Assembly: GCA_934047225.1 (NCBI GenBank) | Contig: OW203991.1 | Coordinates: forward strand, 7,812,001 to 7,876,000 | Direction: 5' to 3' | DNA: 64,000 bases | Source: Ypsolopha sequella | Taxonomy: Eukaryota; Arthropoda; Insecta; Lepidoptera; Ypsolophidae | Part shown: in pieces, positions 58,296 to 64,000 of the stretch | Numbering within the stretch: position 1 is the stretch's first letter | How the letters are laid out: every line of letters starts with the position of its first letter | Position numbers and translations under genes: made by a program | The notes under the pieces: generated by a model | Told to the model about the DNA's origin: nothing | Databases searched by the model: none | What the model saw: the letters and a program-made list of their open reading frames with translations, nothing else

Positions 58296-58824
58296 AAACA
58301 TAAAATCATATATTATAATCTTAGTTAATGAGAACTGTGAATTTCTAACTGTCTGATGCAATTTTGAATTTCTTATTTACAGTAACCAATGGAAACTTTG
58401 CGATGGCAGCATACACAATACATGTAGGTACTAAAATAAGGTTTTGTTGAATAACTATTGAGTGAATTTTGAATGAGCATTTTTCCTTGTGTCAAATTTA
58501 GTGTTAAATAAGATTCCTAGATGGCACTGTCGTATACTTTAGCAACAGAATCAAAGAAAAAATTTGCACTGATTCCAAACAAACTAAAAACCATTTTGAC
58601 ATCGATTACTACGAGACATATTTTATCTATGGTGACATGTACAGCGACATCTGGAGGAAAGCTAAGAACTAAGAAAAAAAAACGAGAAAAACGCTCATTA
58701 CAGTGTTCCGTTTTCATTAATTAGAAAATAGTGGTTTTTTCACAATGTGGCTGCGAAACCGCTCTTAACAGGGATCTCTAGATATTCCTCTAATTTTCAG
58801 AAGTCGAGGTAAAACAAACAATAC
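58296..58824. repeat. Unassigned sequence with one dispersed repeat
   Basis: 58,625-58,700 repeats 35,005-35,080 (ACATCTGGAGGAAAGCTAAG; GAGAAAAACGCTCATTA). Overlapping frames on both strands at 58517-58724 fall on it and are not genes. Confidence 0.45.
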
Positions 58825-58994
58825 AATAAAGCCGATTCTGAAGGCTTTAGTTTTAGTGCAGTCAAAACTAAATTTTGTTCATTGCAACATACGAGTAGCT
58901 CATAAGTGTTGAGAACAGAACTAAATTACTTAGGAAAAATTTAAGTTTTGACACCATTAATACTAAAATTATAGCCTTCAGAATCTGTTTTACT
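58825..58994. repeat. Palindromic MITE, AAAGCCGATTCTGAAGG family, copy 1
   Basis: AATAAAGCCGATTCTGAAGG at the left; CCTTCAGAATCTGTTTTACT at the right. Interior GTCAAAACTAAATTTTG mirrored by AAATTTAAGTTTTGAC. Second copy at 61323-61488. Confidence 0.75.
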
Positions 58995-59029
58995 ATGTCG
59001 TCGCCAACGAAGCCATAAGTAAAAGCTAG

Positions 59030-59678
59030 TTAAGGCGATATGTAAAAGTTTTAGCGTCCCTGTTACTCCATATGCTAAAAAATCCTTAGTGCGACAGGGA
59101 CGGATTCGTGGAAAAGTAGCAAAAAGTCGGTTTTATATTTATAAAAAATGTACTAAAGTTGCTATCAAAATTTCGTTTAACCAGCGGGCCTATTATGTAT
59201 CTCTAGTTGCCTTCTGTACTGGGTGCCTATCATCAAAAACATAGATATACTATCGAATTCCGATTTCCTAAGGATATGTTCGTACTTCAAGTGACGACAC
59301 AGATTGTTAATAGTTCAATATCCACTAAAGGCAATTTTGAAATTTCAGTTTTTATCTATGTTTTTGATGATAGGCACCTAGTAAAGTTGGCAACTAAAGA
59401 TACAGAATAGGGGGGCAGGTCCTAGATACCGTTAAAACCCATCTAATAAAATATAGTTGCAGTCTATGTGTCATTCTAAATTGTCAAACCAGGAGAATTA
59501 GTGTCGAAAAAGACCTAATTTCAATAAATATTTCTATCGAGCCGAATTTCTCCAATCGCGTTTCTGTTTTAACAGATACCTAGAAAAATAATATACTATT
59601 TTATCAAAATAATACATTATTTACTGAAGTAGATATGCAAGTCCTTAAACTGTCGATTTTTTTTCCGTAGCGCCTTAA
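59030..59678 (-). mobile_element. TTAA MITE, family R, copy 6, with an internal insertion
   Basis: TTAAGGCGATATGTAAAAGT to TTTCCGTAGCGCCTTAA, the reverse of 35337-35761. It is interrupted at 59181-59419 by a family-G MITE. The flanks (AAATTTCGTTTAA and TCCTAGATACC) are nearly adjacent in the uninterrupted copy. Confidence 0.75.
59181..59419. mobile_element. MITE family G, copy B, nested
   Basis: Starts CCAGCGGGCCTATTATGTAT and ends GGGGGCAGG. Almost identical to 62349-62587, so recently active relative to copy A. Its 67-codon frame (59207-59410) exists only because the repeat is conserved. Confidence 0.85.
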
Positions 59679-60093
59679 GTAACTATAAGTAGCCCTCAAA
59701 AATGCATTGGAAGGGTGATATTGAATCTTAAGTGGCAATACTAAGTTCAATTAGGTATAAGATTAGCATTCCATTTTAAAAAGCGCTGCGTTAGCCAGTT
59801 TAGCCAATTTTTCCTTCATTTCAATACACGATAAGCCCAAGACGCCCTAAGTTAGAGTGCCTAAGTACCCAAGAGGGTACATTTAATTAGTCTTTAGAGG
59901 GGCGGTGCTAATACTGAATATTATTAACAACTTGACACTTGAGTATAGGTACTTCAGTTCTTTAAAAGGTTCGGCACACAGAAAGCGGGGCAGAAGCGGA
60001 GCGCGATTATAGCTGACGCGGACGAATTACTATGGAATGGGAGTATATCTGGGAGACGCCGCACGAAAAAGCGCGACAGCAGCGTCAGCGTCA
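59679..60093. other. Unassigned sequence
   Basis: No gene or repeat is recognised. At 59,969-59,990 TCGGCACACAGAAAGCGGGG is mirrored by CCCCGCTTTCTGTGTGCCGA near 60,494-60,513, flanking the family-Q element. This suggests a larger inverted-end element surrounding it. Confidence 0.4.
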
Positions 60094-60513
60094 GCTGCAC
60101 AACATCAGTTTTTCATTGGAAAATTTATGGCGTGTTTATTGACTCAAGACAATTATTAATTACACTTTATAAATAAACATACTTTTAATCTTCTTTTAAT
60201 TATGTTACTTTGAAAAAAGCATGAATTTTACAAAATAAAACGATTCGGTTTCCATATTTCAAAACCGATTGAAACGAAACCAGCACACGCAGATACGAAC
60301 TACAAAAAATATCTTTATTACATTAAGAAATTATAATTAATTTAGCCGTGATTTCAAAATAACTGAAGTTTTGTATGCGCGGCATCTGATTAGAGCAAGA
60401 TAGATAATTAAAAACAAAAGCGTTAGAGCAGGATTTAATTTTAGCATTGTGCAGCCCCTTAATTCACCCGCCAACGCGCAAGCTGTCTTCACGCCCCGCT
60501 TTCTGTGTGCCGA
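59969..60513. mobile_element. Element with 20-bp perfect inverted ends enclosing a family-Q MITE
   Basis: TCGGCACACAGAAAGCGGGG (59971-59990) and CCCCGCTTTCTGTGTGCCGA (60494-60513) are exact complements. The second family-Q border at 60459-60462 lies just inside. The interior left of the MITE is GC-rich (GACGCGGACGAATTACTATG; GCGCGACAGCAGCGTCAGCG) and right of it GCCAACGCGCAAGCTG. Confidence 0.6.
60094..60462 (+). mobile_element. TTAA MITE, family Q, copy 4 (left end truncated)
   Basis: The right end AGCATTGTGCAGCCCCTTAA is intact and the interior CAAAACCGATTGAAACGAAA conserved. The left TTAAGGGG is missing. Confidence 0.65.
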
Positions 60514-60631
60514 AGCCTTAGTCTTACTATTTTGCCGCCAACACATTTGTGTAGAGACACTTAGCGTCTAAGAGCACAAAATAGATACTACCAGAAGGCC
60601 GACTCGACGACGACGACGGAGCGAAAACAGA
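60514..60631. other. Unassigned sequence
   Basis: Short spacer between elements with a GACGACGACGAC run; no gene. Confidence 0.4.
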
Positions 60632-60740
60632 CGCACACATGCATAGACGCGTACGTATAATGTTCTCGGCAGAATTTCGTATTAGTATTCGACTGATTTC
60701 ATCCGAGATCGTCGTACGTACGCGTCTATGTGTGCGTGCG
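60632..60740. repeat. Palindromic element with CGCGTACGTA arms
   Basis: CATAGACGCGTACGTA and TACGTACGCGTCTATG form a perfect 16-bp core; outer CGCACACATG and TGTGCGTGCG pair imperfectly. Non-coding. Confidence 0.7.
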
Positions 60741-61241
60741 CCTGAGAAACGTATATAAAGATGTGTGCAAAGTTTCTTGTGTATTTAAAGTTTTCAGTCA
60801 TTCAACTAATATATTCTAATATATTTCAGTTCTTTAACTGATATATAAAATCACGGAAAACGTAATTTGGCGTTGGTTAGTATGTCTACAAACATACTAA
60901 CCAACTCTACATGTTATGTATGTCCACAAATCTAACTACAAAATAAGTTTCTCGCACGAGTTTCGTATAATTTTTTATAGCACAAGTGCGGAAATGCGCG
61001 TGCGTAAAGCGGTCATTTTACGCACAGTGTGCTATAAAGTATTTTTTAGAGTAAAGAAATCAAAGTAGCCTTACAGATTTATTTTTTATTTTCTTTCGTT
61101 ATATTAGAAGAAATACTCAATGTTCGTGTATTTCTTTTTAAAATAACGAAAGGAAAAAAGTAAAAAATATTACATAAAGCCGGTTTGATTCTTTAAGCTA
61201 AAAAAAAAATGAATTTTGGGACAAATTAATTTTTACTGTAC
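60741..61241. other. Sequence with a shared MITE interior fragment
   Basis: 60,999-61,037 (GTGCGTAAAGCGGTCATTTT then ACGCACAGTGTGCTATAAA) repeats the interior of 15044-15275. 61,066-61,160 has an imperfect inverted repeat with TTTTCTTTCGTTAT and ATAACGAAAGGAAAA. Otherwise unassigned. Confidence 0.5.
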
Positions 61242-61322
61242 TATAGTGCGCGCCAATCTTTTAGTCGCCTCTGAGTAGGTTACGAGTGCAAGCTTGCGCA
61301 GGTACAGTCAAGGAAACGATAA

Positions 61323-61488
61323 TAAAGCCGATTCTGAAGGTTTTAATATTAGTTTTAGTGCTGTCAAAACTTAAATTTTTTCAAAGTAATTTAACTTCTA
61401 ATCTTAACACTTAAGGACTATTTTGCAATGAAGAAAATTTAGTTTTGACAGCACTAAAACTAAAATTAAAGCCTTCAGAATCGGCTAT
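61323..61488. mobile_element. Palindromic MITE, AAAGCCGATTCTGAAGG family, copy 2, nested
   Basis: AAAGCCGATTCTGAAGG at the left and CCTTCAGAATCGGCT at the right. GTGCTGTCAAAACTTAAATT is mirrored by AAATTTAGTTTTGACAGCAC. It lies just inside the left end of the larger element. Confidence 0.8.
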
Positions 61489-61726
61489 AATATCAACGGT
61501 TGATTATTAAATGTTTACTATAAGTGGGAAGGTGTACTTGTTGTACCTACCTATTTAATTATTTATTTATTATTTTAGTGCAATCTTAAGTATATAAATA
61601 AAACGCATTAATATTAAAAATAAGTAAATTTATAATGTACAAATATAGGCAAATACGTTGTTACTTTATTTAGAGAGGTGAGACACCATCTATAAAAACT
61701 GGTTCCCTACTTGAAGAAGGAAGATT

Positions 61727-61844
61727 TTAGTCCGAATCACTATCGTCTGTAGAATTTTGGTCCTCCTCAGTGTCGTCTTCGGGTCCATTGTCACTGACCT
61801 CAATAATTATTTCTTTATTATAAAGGCATTCATTGCTTCTGTTG
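61727..61844 (-). pseudogene. Acidic C-terminal coding remnant inside the element
   Basis: The minus strand from about 61844 to TAA at 61727-61729 reads GNRSNECLYNKEIIIEVSDN then GPEDDTEEDQNSTDDSDSD. An acidic Asp/Glu/Ser tail of this kind ends several transposase families and also many nuclear host proteins. A possible acceptor (AATAGGCAACAG) precedes it on that strand. Without the rest of the protein, the source cannot be named. Confidence 0.4.
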
Positions 61845-62157
61845 CCTATTATAAAGGACACAGAAACAATAAACTATAACAAACAGATTCAACGATTAAC
61901 TTAACGAATCATAGAATTCTTTCCTCGTAGGTACTTTTTATGCAACGCGCGCGTGTGTAGTGTACGGACGTAGCACTAACACTAACGCATAGTGTTGACA
62001 CCTGCTGCTGAACGGCGAGCGGGGGTGTGGTGCGGCACGCAGGCGGGTGTGCTCCGCGCCCTCGCTCCTGTAACGTCCCCCTGACACAGTAAAACGGCTA
62101 ATGCGTCGATTCTTGGGGCTAGCTTCAGAGGCGACTAAAAGATTGGCGCGCACTGTA

Positions 62158-62348
62158 CTTGTGGTACTTGTGTCAAATCTGAAAAATACATAATATAGTT
62201 TCACTTCTTAAATAATTACACAAATTTTATTTGTTAAAAATATTCTAATTTAATATTTTAAATTGTCCAAACACAAGAGCATGTTTTTGGCGGAACCAAC
62301 CATAAATTAATAAACGTATGAAATGAAATAAAATACAAATAACATAGA
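62158..62348. other. Unassigned AT-rich spacer
   Basis: No gene or repeat recognised between the large element and MITE copy C. Confidence 0.5.
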
Positions 62349-62587
62349 CCAGCGGGCCTATTATGTATCTCTAGTTGCCTTCCTTACTGGGTGCCTATCA
62401 TCAAAAACATAGATATACTATCGAATTCCGATTTCCTAAGGATATGTTCGCACTTCAAGTGACGACACAGATTGTTAATAGTTCAATACCCACTAAAGGC
62501 AATTTTGAAATTTCAGTTTTTATCTATGTTTTTGGTGATAGGCACCTAGTACAGTTGGCAACTAAAGATACAGAATAGAGGGGCAGG
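62349..62587. repeat. MITE family G, copy C
   Basis: Nearly identical to copy B over its whole length (CCAGCGGGCCTATTATGTAT through ACAGAATAGAGGGGCAGG). Inverted ends of about 60 bp with TGCCTATCATCAAAAACATA. Confidence 0.85.
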
Positions 62588-62696
62588 AGAAACATAGAAA
62601 CCCATCCTGGACTAAGTAGGTACAGATCGCCCACAGATATAATGTGCATAAAAATCTTTAGCCAATCAACCGGACTTGCACTATCTGTCATGGATT

Positions 62697-62980
62697 GTAT
62701 TATACAGTGTCGGTTTTAGCATTAACGGCGTCCTGGGCGAGAATTCTACGGCGCCCCCTATCTGTTTCCTAAATTATTCATGTGCAAAAAAGGAAAAAAA
62801 AACATGGGAAAGATTATTTCAATCTTCAATCATGACCAATTATTTTAACATAATTTAACAAAATTTTACCGCGCCATCCCGTGATCCATACTGACGAGGG
62901 GGCGCTGACGCCCCTTGATGTCTGGCGCCCTGGGCGGTCGCCCAACCACGCCCTACCCTAACGCCGCCACTGGTATTATA
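62697..62980. mobile_element. hAT-type MITE with perfect 8-bp target duplication
   Basis: The element 62705-62972 starts CAGTGTCGG and ends CCGCCACTG, flanked on both sides by GTATTATA (62697-62704 and 62973-62980). An 8-bp duplication with CAGTG ends is the hAT signature (family knowledge). GC-rich ends (GGCGCCCTGGGCGGTCGCCC) surround an AT-rich centre; no transposase. Confidence 0.85.
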
Positions 62981-63215
62981 AAAAGCATAAGAAAATACGA
63001 CAATTATTACGATATTTATTTTCATATTTTAATGAAAAATGACAGTTAGCCTTTTATGCTATGATTAGAGCCTGGTTAAAAGAAGTAGATTTTAGAGTAA
63101 AAGAAGTAGACTGACCGGTGGGAAGTGCACAATATTCACGATTGCAGAGAATCAGTGCAGGACTCATAACCCCCGCTACGAATTTAGAATTACAGTGACA
63201 GAGGCAATTTTTTTT
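62981..63215. other. Unassigned sequence
   Basis: A short direct repeat AAAAGAAGTAGA occurs twice near 63,077-63,108. No gene. Confidence 0.4.
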
Positions 63216-63640
63216 TCAACTAGTCCTGAATTTCTGCTTAATTATAATTACAGGCGGGCACATATCTTGCATAGGTGATAGACCTGATGCGGGGCTCGAC
63301 TGTGGAGGTACCACCATCTTACTTGGAGACCCCCTCGGAGTAATTCGGGGGAGAGTAAGAGGACAGTTCACAGGCAAAAAACCAGGAGGCCCACCATGCC
63401 TGGGACCAATGGATGGCGGTATATCCATCCCTAATAGCCGGGCCTTATATGGAACAGACTGGTGACGGGCAGCGGCGTCACTGGTGCGAGGGTTCCGGCA
63501 TCGCGCTCACCAACCCGCCTGCCCAGCGTGTGTGAGTATGGGCAATTCTTCCAGGATGACCGCCGGGAGTGGCAAAGTCCTGGAAAGGCTTATGTCCAGT
63601 AGTGGACGAACTAGGCTGATGGATGGTTGGACGACATATC
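63216..63640 (+). repeat. Interspersed repeat with a TTCCAGGATGACCGCCGGGA end
   Basis: The 3' part (63,500-63,630) matches 58160-58295 and the centre of 22833-23033. The preceding GGCGGGCACATATCTTGCAT to GGAGGCCCACCATGCCTGGG is GC-rich, unlike its surroundings, and may be the body of the same retroelement. The 70-codon minus-strand frame here (63216-63428) is Pro-rich from base composition only. Confidence 0.5.
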
Positions 63641-64000
63641 TTGAGTGCTTGTTTTAACTCTCTCCACAGTGTTTTTTTTAGCCCAAAAAAATGACATCTT
63701 CAATTTATTGCAAACATTTATTGAAAACGTTCCTATGCCAGTCAGAGCTTCTACTTCGACTTCGAAAGTAAAAAAATAAAAACTTAAAATAAGAAAAAAA
63801 TATATTACCTTGTTACAAAACCAATTTTAAAAGAAAAAAAAGCTAATTAATATTCTTTTAGCTGGTCTCTACGCCCACGTGGTTGAACTAAAATTCTACC
63901 TCATGTAGATTTTTAAAGAAAATTTTTTTTTGCTTTTTATCAGTCAAGGTCACAAAAACTTTGAGAATTTTTTAAAAATAAAATATTTGCCCAGGACTGC
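63641..64000. other. Unassigned terminal sequence
   Basis: AT-rich DNA with A- and T-runs; no gene or repeat recognised up to the window end. Confidence 0.45.

Larger units (their letters stand above)
61242..62157 (-). mobile_element. Pogo/Tigger-like element with 33-bp inverted ends and TA borders
   Basis: 61242-61274 and 62125-62157 are inverted repeats with one mismatch (core GTGCGCGCCAATCTTTTAGT then CGCCTCTGA). They start at TA and CAGTGCG (left end mutated to TAGTGCG). TA borders and CAGT-type ends suggest the Tc1/mariner-pogo group (inference). The inside holds an acidic open segment on the minus strand, a nested palindromic MITE (61323-61488) and a GC-rich block at 62,000-62,090. No catalytic domain is visible. 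Confidence 0.6.

Noticed and set aside
59207..62578. Two nearly identical 67-codon frames (59207-59410 and 62375-62578) that look like a conserved small gene pair
   Set aside because: Both are inside copies of the same MITE; the identity is that of the element, and the diverged copy at 12177 is not open.
1..64000. CRISPR arrays, bacterial operons, ribosomal RNA genes
   Set aside because: No spaced direct repeats of the right size, no ribosome-binding-site/ORF chains and no rRNA motifs; the window is eukaryotic.

Overview
This window is insect nuclear DNA, almost certainly from a moth or butterfly. Three things point there: an AT-rich background packed with short interspersed elements of kinds common in Lepidoptera, one long neurodevelopmental gene with large introns, and no bacterial gene organisation. 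The only host protein gene I can support is prospero, which encodes the divergent homeo-prospero-domain transcription factor of neural progenitor differentiation (vertebrate orthologue PROX1).

Layout. Bases 1-28,452 lie upstream of the first recognised prospero coding exon. They hold a dense mosaic of foldback elements and MITEs, tRNA-derived SINEs, non-LTR retrotransposon tails, a decayed mariner-type transposase and a Crypton-like recombinase fragment. Bases 28,453-52,441 hold prospero on the + strand in four coding exons: 28453-30927, 31668-31822, 51886-52030 and 52262-52441. Together they encode 984 residues with the shortest splicing. The 20-kb third intron carries more repeats, but also a repeat-poor stretch (about 36.2-38.8 kb) that may be regulatory. 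Bases 52,442 to about 57,800 show no repeat I recognise and probably contain a long 3' UTR. From 58.1 kb to the end the mosaic resumes, with nested TTAA-target elements, a hAT MITE with an intact target duplication, and a pogo/Tigger-like element.

The most notable feature is the junction of prospero exons 1 and 2. The intron there (30928-31667) has U12-type AT-AC signals: 5' site ATATCCTTTT, branch site TTCCTTAAT and 3' site CAC. It sits exactly at the start of the homeo-prospero domain. A weaker GT-AG intron in the same phase fits inside it and would add 36 residues, as in the 'twintron' known from Drosophila prospero. Reading through instead ends translation before the DNA-binding domain.

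The second theme is mobile-element architecture. Several TTAA-target MITEs abut and share one TTAA, and several older elements are split by one or two later insertions. Family names are given only where a terminal, target-site or protein motif supports them.
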